Positions 1 through 7,952 of a stretch of DNA of 64,000 nt are shown one piece after another. Source of the stretch: an uncultured Pelagibacteraceae bacterium (GTDB lineage: Bacteria > Pseudomonadota > Alphaproteobacteria > Pelagibacterales > AG-422-B15). The stretch lies in the NCBI GenBank assembly GCA_902598405.1, contig CACKBQ010000004.1:1-64000 (forward strand), written 5' to 3'. The notes below the pieces were generated by a model. It saw only the letters and a program-made list of their open reading frames with translations. It searched no databases and was not told where the DNA came from. Position 1 is the stretch's first letter; each line of letters begins with the position of its first letter. The position numbers were made by a program, and so were the translations under genes.

Positions 1-1
1 G

Positions 2-574
2 GAAGGTGAAGGAATGCCTATGGAAGGTGAAGTAGAAGGATTTATGGGCGCAATGTGGAATGGCGTTTTTTATAATGCAGGCCAACAAGCAGCTTTTGAA
101 GCAGCAATGCTTGCTGATCCGACTGGCGGCCAAAATGGTGGCATGGGTGCCGGCGGCGGCGGCGGCGGCGGCGGCGGAGGCGGAGGGGGCGGTGGAGCCC
201 CAAGCCTTACTGCAACACCTGGTCGAGATTTCTTAAATGGAACTAACGGTGTGCAAGATACATTTGTATTTACGTTAGGACAAGAAGCAGGAGCGAACAG
301 TCCAGCAACAACACCGATTGAGATTGGTATTGGAGCAAATACAGGATCTGCGGATATGCTCTCGAATTTTAGTAGAGCTGACGGAGATAAAATAAAACTA
401 TTTGACGTAGATGGAGTTACGCCAATTGCAAATCCTGTTTCAAGTAATACTCTTGACGTGATGGCAGGTGGTGGCGGATATGCAGTTTATGTGGAAGGAT
501 CGAGCGGGGTTCTCTTTAATACTACCAGTCCTGACGTTGCAAACTTACAAGACTCTGACTTTACTGTAGCTTAG
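2..574 (+). CDS. C-terminal part of a glycine-rich, probable type I secreted protein (5' end outside window)
   Basis: The reading frame is open back to base 2 (EGEGMPMEGEVEG), so the ATG at 14 is probably internal and the gene begins upstream of the window. The visible part has an acidic Glu/Gly/Met segment, a run of 15 glycines, then about 125 residues with an RTX-like beginning (GRDFLNGTNGVQDTFVF). The extreme C-terminus is DSDFTVA, an acidic residue followed by mostly hydrophobic ones, as in many type I secretion signals. A secretion ATPase and a membrane-fusion protein follow directly, so this is most likely their cargo. The role of the cargo is unknown; adhesin or surface protein are guesses. 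No cysteine is visible in this part. Confidence 0.6.
   Translation, partial: EGEGMPMEGEVEGFMGAMWNGVFYNAGQQAAFEAAMLADPTGGQNGGMGAGGGGGGGGGGGGGGGAPSLTATPGRDFLNGTNGVQDTFVFTLGQEAGANSPATTPIEIGIGANTGSADMLSNFSRADGDKIKLFDVDGVTPIANPVSSNTLDVMAGGGGYAVYVEGSSGVLFNTTSPDVANLQDSDFTVA
152..196 (+). repeat. GGN (mostly GGC) trinucleotide tract encoding 15 glycines
   Basis: Fifteen consecutive glycine codons, mostly GGC with some GGA, GGG and GGT towards the 3' end. It is a striking GC island in AT-rich DNA and could change length by replication slippage without breaking the frame. It probably forms a flexible linker ahead of the C-terminal secretion domain. Confidence 0.85.
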
Positions 575-590
575 AAAAACCTATTTTTCT
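573..590 (+). terminator. Weak AT-rich hairpin after the secreted-protein gene
   Basis: AGAAAAA-CCTA-TTTTTCT forms a perfect 7-bp stem with a 4-base loop, starting inside the stop codon. The stem has almost no GC and no long T-run follows, so it may be a weak terminator or an mRNA 3' end stabiliser. Confidence 0.25.
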
Positions 591-631
591 TGCTTCTAGT
601 TTTGTTCCTTGAACTGTAGTACCATTTCTCT

Positions 632-2278
632 ATGAAATTTGTTTTAAAAAGAATATTTTTAGATAGGGCTTTATTCTTTAAAATTCTAGTTGCTTCCTTT
701 CTGGTTAATCTTCTTGCATTAGCAACTCCAATTTATGTAATACAGGTCTTACAGCGATATGTTGCATACGGCGTTATCTCAACTCTAATCACACTTTTTT
801 TTGGAATTATATTTATAGTAATTTTTGAATTTTTTTTTAAAAATATAAGACACCGCATGGCGAGACAGTATGAACTTGGCAATTTAGTTTATACTAATCA
901 AATACTTAACAAGCTTGTTTCAATAAAGACACAAATTTATGAAGTATCAAAGAAGTTCAGAAATGATATTATAAATCATCACATAACAAATATTCAAAGT
1001 ACATTTTCTGCTACAAACATTGTTTCAATTGTAGATGTTCCCTTCACATTAATTTTCTTACTAGCTCTATTTTTAATCCATTATCAATTAGGATTAATTA
1101 CACTTTTTTTTCTTGGATTACCGTTCATTGTTAATAGGATATTAAATGAAAGAGTGCACAAGCTATCTCAACAATCTGTGGTAGATAACAACAATTCGTT
1201 TAGATTATTTGAGAATGTGCTTACAAGAAATAGCACAATTAAATATTTCAATATCTTGAAATTTATAAATAATTCATGGAACTTAATTGCAAATAGAACA
1301 GCAAATACCAAAGAGAATCTTGAGACTGAGAAGAATTTAGTTAGTTCTTTTTCTGGTTTAATTGCATCATTATTAACAGTCTTTATTATAGGATGGGGAG
1401 CCACACTCGCAGTTGATGGACAAATTTCAGTAGGCGCTTTAATTGGAGCAAATATCTTGGCTGCAAGAGCACTCATGCCTATTAATAGATTAGTTTTACT
1501 TCAAGACCAACTGTCAAAAATGGAGGATTCATATAATGAGCTAAATAAATTTTCAAGTTATGCATCTGAAAAGTCTGAAGGAAGAGAAATACAAGATCTT
1601 AGAGGCAAGATAGTTTTAGAGGATACTTTTTTTCAATACCCTGAACAAAAAAATCCAATTTTTGAAAGTTTAAATCTTAAAATCAATCCTGGAGAAATTG
1701 CTGTAATTGTTGGCAACAATGGATCTGGAAAATCAACACTCATAAAAGCATTATCTGGTATTTTAGATTTCACGAGAGGAAGGTTTTTCATAGATGAGAT
1801 TGAGGTAGGACAATTAGCTGAGAAATGGTATCGCAGAAATTTGATATACTCCCCGCAAGAGCCTAAATTTGTAGATGGTACAATTAGAGATAATTTAATC
1901 GGTGATAAAAAGATGGAGCAAGACCAATTTGTAAAAATACTAACCAAAACAAACCTAATTAATTTTATCAATTCTGACAAAAATGGAATAAATAAAGTTT
2001 TAGACTCTAGCGACGAGCAATTGCCATTAGGCATTCGAAAAAGAATGGCTTTAGCAAGAGGTATGATTAATAATGGTAAATTGGTATATCTGGATGAGCC
2101 AACAGAGGGTCTGGATAATGAAGGAAAAAAATCAATACATAGTATAATTAAAGATTTCAAGAATGATAAAAAGAGTTTAGTTATAGCTACTAATGATCAA
2201 GAAATAATTGATATGTCTGATATCTTAGTAGATCTTAATTCAAAACCAAAACCACTAGTTGTAAAACAAAAAAAATGA
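632..2278 (+). CDS. Type I secretion ABC transporter (permease-ATPase fusion)
   Basis: 548 aa. An N-terminal membrane domain (about residues 15-290, with hydrophobic segments near 17-37, 48-70, 136-165 and 236-275) is fused to a nucleotide-binding domain (about 325-548), as in PrtD/HlyB transporters without a C39 peptidase. Walker A is GNNGSGKS (361-368), Q-loop Gln is 409, and Walker B is VYLDEP with D-loop EGLD. Two ATPase motifs are atypical: the LSGGQ signature reads LPLGI, and the H-loop His position reads Asn (IATND). It would export the upstream glycine-rich protein across the inner membrane with the overlapping HlyD-type gene. The outer-membrane TolC partner is not in the window. Confidence 0.88.
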   Translation: MKFVLKRIFLDRALFFKILVASFLVNLLALATPIYVIQVLQRYVAYGVISTLITLFFGIIFIVIFEFFFKNIRHRMARQYELGNLVYTNQILNKLVSIKTQIYEVSKKFRNDIINHHITNIQSTFSATNIVSIVDVPFTLIFLLALFLIHYQLGLITLFFLGLPFIVNRILNERVHKLSQQSVVDNNNSFRLFENVLTRNSTIKYFNILKFINNSWNLIANRTANTKENLETEKNLVSSFSGLIASLLTVFIIGWGATLAVDGQISVGALIGANILAARALMPINRLVLLQDQLSKMEDSYNELNKFSSYASEKSEGREIQDLRGKIVLEDTFFQYPEQKNPIFESLNLKINPGEIAVIVGNNGSGKSTLIKALSGILDFTRGRFFIDEIEVGQLAEKWYRRNLIYSPQEPKFVDGTIRDNLIGDKKMEQDQFVKILTKTNLINFINSDKNGINKVLDSSDEQLPLGIRKRMALARGMINNGKLVYLDEPTEGLDNEGKKSIHSIIKDFKNDKKSLVIATNDQEIIDMSDILVDLNSKPKPLVVKQKK

Positions 2279-3489
2279 CAGAAAAGTATTCAAACCTTAA
2301 TACAAAGTATCAAAAAACAACAAATTTACTTTTTTACTGCTTTTCAGCATTCACAATTATTGTGATTGTGTGGTCTTTTATTTTTCAAATTGACATCGTA
2401 AGTAATGCAGAAGGTCAAGTGATTCCTGTCGGTGAAGTTAAAACAATACAGCACTTGGAGGGAGGAATAATTGAAAAAATATTAGTAAAAGAGAGTGAAT
2501 ACGTTGAAACTGGCCAACCTTTAGTTGTACTTGCTGCAACAGCTAGCGAGGTTGATGTTGAGGAACTTCAAGTAAGAATGGATACACAAATAATTAAATC
2601 AGTTAGATTAGAAGCAGAGATAAATAATTTTGAGGTTCCTATTTTTCCTGACTCATTATCACAAAAAAGGGAAAAAATAATAAATAAATCAATGGAATTA
2701 TTTCTGAGCCGTCAAAAATCATTTGAAGGAACACTAAAAGAGTTTGACGCTTTGGCAGCAAAAGCACAAACTGATGTAGATATTTTATTAAGACAAGCAG
2801 AGATGAGTCAGCAATTAATGGAAGAACAAGTAACATCAGAGTTTGCTCATTTAAATATTTTAAAGGAATTGAATAGTGCTAAAGGGGTTTTAGAAGAAAC
2901 GATTGAAAAAAGAGAGAATTTCAAAAATCAGTTTATTGAAGAAGCAAGGAATGAGCTTCAAATAGCGCAGCGAGAGCTATCGCAATCAGATGAAACGATG
3001 AAAAAGCTAAAAGATAGTCTTAACAGAACAACGATTACTGCACCCGTTGATGGTGTTGTAAAAAATTTATTTTTTGTAACAGAAGGTGGAGTAATTAAGC
3101 CTGGCGGCTCAATATTAGATTTAGTGCCCACAAAAGATAGTCTTATTGTAGAGGCAAGACTACCTAACAGTGATATTGGATTTGTAAAAGTAAATCAAGA
3201 AGCTGTGGTAAAACTATCATCAGCTGATTCTGTCAATTTTGGCCAGATTAATGGCAAGGTCATACAGATTAGTCCTGATACAGAGCAAGATGAAAATGAC
3301 AAACGAATTGTATTTTATAAAATACTTGTCGAAACTGAACAAGGGTATTTCCAAAGCAAGAATAGAATTTATCAATTGGTTCCTGGTGTAAAGGTAGTGG
3401 CAAGTATTCAGATAGGACAAAGAACTGTGGCTAACTATTTATTATCCCCTTTTATGGGTACTATGGACCAGACTTTTCAAGAAAGATAA
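2275..3489 (+). CDS. HlyD-family membrane fusion protein of type I secretion system
   Basis: 404 aa, one N-terminal membrane segment (about 17-38), then a biotinyl/lipoyl-type half-motif (HLEGGIIEKI, about 60-69), a long helical/coiled-coil region (about 105-245), the second half of the lipoyl domain (TITAPVDGVV) and a beta-barrel C-terminal part. This is the standard HlyD/PrtE layout that bridges the inner-membrane ABC transporter to TolC. Its ATG overlaps the stop of the ATPase gene (ATGA), which indicates translational coupling. Confidence 0.9.
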   Translation: MTEKYSNLNTKYQKTTNLLFYCFSAFTIIVIVWSFIFQIDIVSNAEGQVIPVGEVKTIQHLEGGIIEKILVKESEYVETGQPLVVLAATASEVDVEELQVRMDTQIIKSVRLEAEINNFEVPIFPDSLSQKREKIINKSMELFLSRQKSFEGTLKEFDALAAKAQTDVDILLRQAEMSQQLMEEQVTSEFAHLNILKELNSAKGVLEETIEKRENFKNQFIEEARNELQIAQRELSQSDETMKKLKDSLNRTTITAPVDGVVKNLFFVTEGGVIKPGGSILDLVPTKDSLIVEARLPNSDIGFVKVNQEAVVKLSSADSVNFGQINGKVIQISPDTEQDENDKRIVFYKILVETEQGYFQSKNRIYQLVPGVKVVASIQIGQRTVANYLLSPFMGTMDQTFQER

Positions 3490-3536
3490 ATATAGTTTGT
3501 CTTGTACATTCAAAAACAAATAATACATTAACAGCT

Positions 3537-4031
3537 ATGAAAATATTAATTTGTGGACTACCTGGATCTGGAAAAACATGGCTAGCAGAGAGACTAGTTC
3601 AAAATATTGATAATTGTGCCTGGTATAATGCTGATATAGTTAGAAGCGCATCGAACGATTGGGACTTTTCAAAAGAAGGAAGATCAAGGCAAGCAATGCG
3701 AATGAAAACGTTTGCTAATTTCGAAAAAAGTAATGGAAGATACGTAATATGTGACTTTGTTGCTCCAACAAAGGCTGCAAGAGAGTCTTTCGGGGCTGAT
3801 TATTTGATTTGGCTTGATACAATTAAAGAAGGAAGAGTTGTAGATAATAAAAAAAATGAATTAAAGAATTCTAAGGACCTACCATTTGAAGTTGAAACGC
3901 TCGAGAATTCTCAAGCATTTAAAGATACAACTAATATGTTTGAAGAGCCTAAAAATGCAAATAAAATTATAAATAGTTTCATGAGTGATCAGGAAATAGC
4001 TGCTCTGGCGAGAGAAATCACTAATGTTTGA
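3537..4031 (+). CDS. Small P-loop kinase resembling adenylylsulfate (APS) kinase
   Basis: 164 aa with Walker A GLPGSGKT at residues 7-14 and an APS-kinase-like continuation (WYNADIVR, ICDFVAPT). CysC-type enzymes phosphorylate APS to PAPS, but related short kinases act on other substrates, so the substrate is not established. It overlaps the following nucleotidyltransferase gene by 8 bases, so the two are coupled. From memory, similar kinase/nucleotidyltransferase pairs occur in T4-like marine phages. The pair converges on the APS reductase operon, which makes an APS-related role attractive but unproven. Confidence 0.65.
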   Translation: MKILICGLPGSGKTWLAERLVQNIDNCAWYNADIVRSASNDWDFSKEGRSRQAMRMKTFANFEKSNGRYVICDFVAPTKAARESFGADYLIWLDTIKEGRVVDNKKNELKNSKDLPFEVETLENSQAFKDTTNMFEEPKNANKIINSFMSDQEIAALAREITNV

Positions 4032-4419
4032 TTGGAAAAAGCCAACATCTCAAATGCTTGGCCGTTGGCAACCTTGGCATAAAGGACATACGGAGCTATT
4101 TAAAAAAGCTTTAAATTTGTCAGGACAAGTATGCATAATGTTTAGAGATGTTTCAGGAGTAGATGCTGGAGTTGATGGTCAATCAGATAACCCGTTTGAG
4201 TTTGAAGAAGTAAAGCGACGTATAATTAACAGTCTTGAATTAGCGGGATTTAAAAATGAGAGAGAATTTATTGTAATAAAGGTCCCAAATATAACTGATA
4301 TTTCATTTGGTAGAGGGGTTGGCTACACATTTACAGAGCATGACCTGGGAGAAGAGATTCATAAAATTTCAGCAACAAAAATTCGAAAAGAGATGAGAGA
4401 TAAGGACGAATTAGCTTAA
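4024..4419 (+). CDS. Cytidylyl/adenylyl-transferase-like nucleotidyltransferase
   Basis: 131 aa. It has the HxGH nucleotidyltransferase motif in GRWQPWHKGH (13-22), closely resembling the GRFQPxHxGH of NMN adenylyltransferases, and the C-terminal ISATKIR (115-121) that matches the second nucleotide-binding motif. This superfamily transfers NMP to phosphorylated substrates and also includes ATP sulfurylase. The substrate cannot be told from sequence. It is co-transcribed with the upstream P-loop kinase. The stop codon shares the palindrome TTAA with the convergent gene 4416-4766. Confidence 0.7.
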   Translation: MFDWKKPTSQMLGRWQPWHKGHTELFKKALNLSGQVCIMFRDVSGVDAGVDGQSDNPFEFEEVKRRIINSLELAGFKNEREFIVIKVPNITDISFGRGVGYTFTEHDLGEEIHKISATKIRKEMRDKDELA

Positions 4420-4766
4420 AATATTGTTGCTCCAAATATTTTTATTTCACCGTCTTCTGTACCTAAAACTAATCTTCCAAGATAGTCGCCATCTGAAATA
4501 GTGCTTTTTTGTTTGAATAGCACCGTGACATGTTCGTCTCTTCTTATGCACCCTAGAAATTCATTCTCTTGTTTTAAATTTGTAATTACCTCGTTGTTTG
4601 TCCATTGTTTTGCGAGCTCAATTTCGTTCGCCCCAAAGAGCATTCTTGCAGAAAAATCTTTAGTAAAACCAAAGTAATCTTGAGAATTTGAGCACATAAT
4701 TAAGTTTTCCCAGAGAGGGGAAGCAATTTCTAAAATTTCATTATCAGATTTCTTAAGAAGATCCAT
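4416..4766 (-). CDS. Conserved-looking orphan protein, last gene of the apr operon
   Basis: 116 aa, soluble, no signal peptide or membrane segment. I do not recognise a family with confidence; the helical start (WENLIMCSNSQDYFGF) and beta-rich second half (VTVLFKQ, GRLVLGTEDGEIKIF) loosely recall NTF2/SnoaL-like small folds. Its ATG follows the aprA TAA with no gap, so it is almost certainly translated from the apr transcript and may support APS reductase or sulfite handling. That role is inferred from position only. Confidence 0.6.
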   Translation of the reverse strand: MDLLKKSDNEILEIASPLWENLIMCSNSQDYFGFTKDFSARMLFGANEIELAKQWTNNEVITNLKQENEFLGCIRRDEHVTVLFKQKSTISDGDYLGRLVLGTEDGEIKIFGATIF

Positions 4767-6602
4767 TTAGTCGACAAGATTATGCATTGGAGCCTTATTC
4801 ATACTGAATTCACCTGTCTTTCTGTCTCTTTGTGAAACTGTCAAACAGTGCCAATTTGCATCATCGATTTTCATGTGATCACCACGGTAATAATAACCAG
4901 GCCAACGTGTTTCTTCCCTAAATAATGTATGACTCGTTACACACTGAGAAGTGGTGACTCTATGCTTTAATTCCCAAGCTCTCATAAGCTGGTGGTAATC
5001 TTCCGCAGCTACATGCTCTAAATCTTCTTCAAGCATCTTTAGGAGATTGGTACCAATTTTTAATAAATTATCATTTGTCATATACGAAACTCCAACACCC
5101 CCTACGTATTCATCCATAATTTTTTGTAAACGTTGGAGCCCTTGAATTGGTAGAATATAGCTTGGTGATACTGTGCCAGCAGTAATTTCATTTCTTCCAA
5201 CTTTATAATTTTCAAGAGGTTTGTAGATTACTTCTTTTAAATCTTCGTATTGTTTGTCTGTAACTTTAATTTCCTCATTTTGGATATCATTTACGTATTT
5301 TACAGCGGCTTTTGCAGCAAGACGTCCCTCAGTAAATGATCCTGAGGAAAACTTATGCGCACTTCCACCAACTGTGTCACCTGCACCAAATAACCCATTA
5401 ACACTTGTCATTCTATTGTAGCCCCAAAAATAATCGCTTGGTGAGATATCCTCTGGACCACTTACCCAGGCTCCGGAACAAGTAGCATGTGAGCCCATTA
5501 CATATGGTTCGGATGTAGTGAGTTCAGGATTAGTATACTTTGGGTCAATATTCTGAGATGCCCATACTACTGCTTGACCAACTGTCATTCCTAGAAAATT
5601 TTCCCAGCCAACTGTTTCCATATGCGGATCTTGAAATGCCTCTTTGGTAACCATATGAATAGGACCACGACCAGCTTTTACTTCCTCAATAAACGCATGG
5701 TTTCTGAGACACGTTGGAACAGGCACGTGATCAATATATTCTCCTACAAGTTTTTTTGTTTCTTCGTACCATTTTTTCTCGTAGTTCTCACCGTTACCAT
5801 TTTCTGTATAAGTCTTGAGATGTAAAAAATAAGCACCCACTGGTCCATAACCATCTTTAAATCTTGTCAGAACTATTCTATTTTCCATTTGTGTCATTTT
5901 GGCTCCAGCCATAATAGGAAGAGCGTATGCTGAGCCATTACTCCATGGCGCATACCAAGTCCTTCCCATTCCTTCACCAACAGCTCTTGGTTTGAAAATA
6001 TGAGATGCGCCTCCTGCAGCCACTATAACTGCTTTGGCTTTAAAAACATGGTAATTTCCTGTTCGCATATTGAAACCAACAGCACCACCTACTCGCTCAG
6101 ATTTGCCTTCATCCATCAGAAGATGAGTAATCATTATTCTATTATAAATTTTATCAGCTGATTTTTTTGCGGCCTCAGCTACAATGGGTTTATAACTTTC
6201 ACCGTGGATCATTATCTGCCATTTACCTTCCCTTTGGTACCTGCCAGTTTCTTTATCACGCATTATTGGTAATCCCCATTCATCGAACATATGGACCGTG
6301 GAATCGACGTGTCTTGCAATATCGTATGTAAGGTCTTCTCTCACTAAACCCATTAAGTCATTTCTCGCATATCGCACATGATCTTCTGGTTGGTTTTCAT
6401 CCCATTGCATTCCCATATAGCAGTTTATTGCGTATAGTCCCTGGGCTACTGCACCACTTCGATCAATATTTGCTTTTTCAACACATACTATTTTAAGATC
6501 TCTGCCCCAATGTCTTGCTTCAAAGGTAGCGCCTGTTCCAGCCATTCCACCACCGACAATGAGAATGTCACAATCCTCATGAATTGTTTTAATTGAAGCC
6601 AT
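4767..6602 (-). CDS. aprA: Adenylylsulfate (APS) reductase alpha subunit
   Basis: 611 aa flavoprotein. The N-terminus carries the FAD-binding GGGMAGTG motif (about 17-24) followed by AprA-typical segments (RSGAVAQGLYAIN, MRDKETGRYQREGKW, GSHATCSGAWVSGPED). AprBA interconverts sulfite + AMP and APS in the cytoplasm. In marine alphaproteobacteria it is thought to run in the sulfite-oxidising direction and dispose of sulfite from organosulfur compounds. It lies 4 bases downstream of aprB in the operon aprM-aprB-aprA-orphan. The nearby taurine/sulfonate genes would supply sulfite. No sat (ATP sulfurylase) is visible in the window. Confidence 0.95.
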   Translation of the reverse strand: MASIKTIHEDCDILIVGGGMAGTGATFEARHWGRDLKIVCVEKANIDRSGAVAQGLYAINCYMGMQWDENQPEDHVRYARNDLMGLVREDLTYDIARHVDSTVHMFDEWGLPIMRDKETGRYQREGKWQIMIHGESYKPIVAEAAKKSADKIYNRIMITHLLMDEGKSERVGGAVGFNMRTGNYHVFKAKAVIVAAGGASHIFKPRAVGEGMGRTWYAPWSNGSAYALPIMAGAKMTQMENRIVLTRFKDGYGPVGAYFLHLKTYTENGNGENYEKKWYEETKKLVGEYIDHVPVPTCLRNHAFIEEVKAGRGPIHMVTKEAFQDPHMETVGWENFLGMTVGQAVVWASQNIDPKYTNPELTTSEPYVMGSHATCSGAWVSGPEDISPSDYFWGYNRMTSVNGLFGAGDTVGGSAHKFSSGSFTEGRLAAKAAVKYVNDIQNEEIKVTDKQYEDLKEVIYKPLENYKVGRNEITAGTVSPSYILPIQGLQRLQKIMDEYVGGVGVSYMTNDNLLKIGTNLLKMLEEDLEHVAAEDYHQLMRAWELKHRVTTSQCVTSHTLFREETRWPGYYYRGDHMKIDDANWHCLTVSQRDRKTGEFSMNKAPMHNLVD

Positions 6603-6606
6603 CTAT

Positions 6607-7071
6607 TTAGTTAATTCCTTTTTGATTATCTTTCTTTAGACTTGGAAGACCTGTGTCAATATTAAGTCCATTAGGTTCTGAGTAAAGTAATTGTGAATCT
6701 ATCTCTTCATTTGTTGGAGGAGTTTCATCAGCAAGATTTGGAATATGTTTACCCCAAGGTTTAGTTGTAATTGGCGATACAAAATTTTTCTCGTGACCAT
6801 TTCGGAATTTTATTCTCCAAGATATGGTTCCTTTTTCCTCTTCACGTAGTACTCTTACTTTATGATGCATTGGCGCAAAATCAGCATATCCTCTTGCATC
6901 AATAGCATTCTGTGGACATGCTTTGACACATGAATAGCACTCCCAGCACATGTTAGGCTCTATATTCACGGCACGTCTAGTTTCTTTATCAATATGCATA
7001 ATGTCTGATGGACATATGTCTACGCAATGACCACAACCATCGCATCTTGTCATGTATACAAATGTTGACAT
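6607..7071 (-). CDS. aprB: Adenylylsulfate reductase beta subunit (2x[4Fe-4S])
   Basis: 154 aa ferredoxin-like subunit. Two four-cysteine clusters are present: C10, C13, C16, C20 and C42, C45, C48, C52, with the Pro after the last Cys typical of [4Fe-4S] ferredoxins. The C-terminal tail embraces AprA in known structures. It passes electrons between the AprA flavin and the membrane partner. The order aprM, aprB, aprA on the minus strand fits a single operon. Confidence 0.95.
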   Translation of the reverse strand: MSTFVYMTRCDGCGHCVDICPSDIMHIDKETRRAVNIEPNMCWECYSCVKACPQNAIDARGYADFAPMHHKVRVLREEEKGTISWRIKFRNGHEKNFVSPITTKPWGKHIPNLADETPPTNEEIDSQLLYSEPNGLNIDTGLPSLKKDNQKGIN

Positions 7072-7110
7072 ATATATTCCTCTTCTCGATTCCTAGTAAA
7101 TCAGTTTTTA

Positions 7111-7899
7111 TTAATAATGCCTAGGCGATTCTCGTTTAATTCCAAGCCCAAATTGCTTTGGTGCATCAGCTGGGGCAGGCAAGTCATCTCTATACCCATC
7201 AGCCTCAGATAAATTCTTTTGAATGGCTGCACCAGGTTTGTAAAACATGTGAGCAAATTTTGACCAATAAACACCACCAAACAATACAATATTAGATAAG
7301 CCAAAGAGCACTAAAAACAAGGTATCTAGTATTGGAACTCCTGACGACTGAGTAAATGACCAAGCTAGTCCAAATGTTGCTGCAGCTAAAAGCGATAATA
7401 CAAAAAGATCTGCTCTTATGATTCTATTCCACGGATTTGCCTCAGCTGAGACATCGACCCTTAAGAAAAACCAAAACCAATAACCTCCTAGACATGTCAT
7501 TATAGCGCCAACATGCCATAACAATGATATTTGATGGGGAGCGGCTGTATTTGCATATCCAAATATTAAGATAACAGAAGCAACCCAAAATAATATCGAA
7601 CCGTACATGCCTAAAAGATGAGCAGCTCTTCTTTGTCCTCTGCCTAATTCTGAAGTTGTTAAAATATCACTAGCAATTGTCTTGCTTATAATTTTTGCCT
7701 TTTGAGAACCACTCAAATCATTTGTTGCAGATGCTTTTGCTCTTTTAAAATTAATGAAAAAATATTTTGCATTTTTCTTATGCGCCATATCCACTAAAGT
7801 ACCTATTGCAACCATTAGTATCATTACAACTACAAAGCCTTGTAATGCAATGGCGGGCACAAAGGCCATAAGTTCTTCGAAAGGATTTATATAAATCAT
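7111..7899 (-). CDS. aprM: AprM-like membrane anchor of APS reductase
   Basis: 262 aa from the ATG at 7899; the ORF track starts three codons earlier at a TTG. There are about five hydrophobic segments (near residues 10-33, 95-115, 125-147, 165-185 and 188-210 of this start) and a soluble loop between the first and second. Position directly upstream of aprBA matches the AprM membrane anchor described for several sulfite-oxidising bacteria and SAR11-type genomes; it would link AprBA electrons to the respiratory chain. Scattered histidines (HQISLLWHVG) could serve haem or quinone sites, but I cannot prove this. Confidence 0.8.
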   Translation of the reverse strand: MIYINPFEELMAFVPAIALQGFVVVMILMVAIGTLVDMAHKKNAKYFFINFKRAKASATNDLSGSQKAKIISKTIASDILTTSELGRGQRRAAHLLGMYGSILFWVASVILIFGYANTAAPHQISLLWHVGAIMTCLGGYWFWFFLRVDVSAEANPWNRIIRADLFVLSLLAAATFGLAWSFTQSSGVPILDTLFLVLFGLSNIVLFGGVYWSKFAHMFYKPGAAIQKNLSEADGYRDDLPAPADAPKQFGLGIKRESPRHY

Positions 7900-7952
7900 A
7901 AGTATCAATACACTATAACAGAATCTATAAATAATAACTATTATTTATACTT

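Noticed and set aside
152-196. GGC tract considered as a CRISPR-like or mobile repeat
   Set aside because: It is an in-frame single-codon run inside a coding region, without spacers or flanking duplications.
1633-2160. Minus-strand 175-aa ORF
   Set aside because: It is a shadow of the type I secretion ATPase on the other strand, with no start signals and no recognisable domain.
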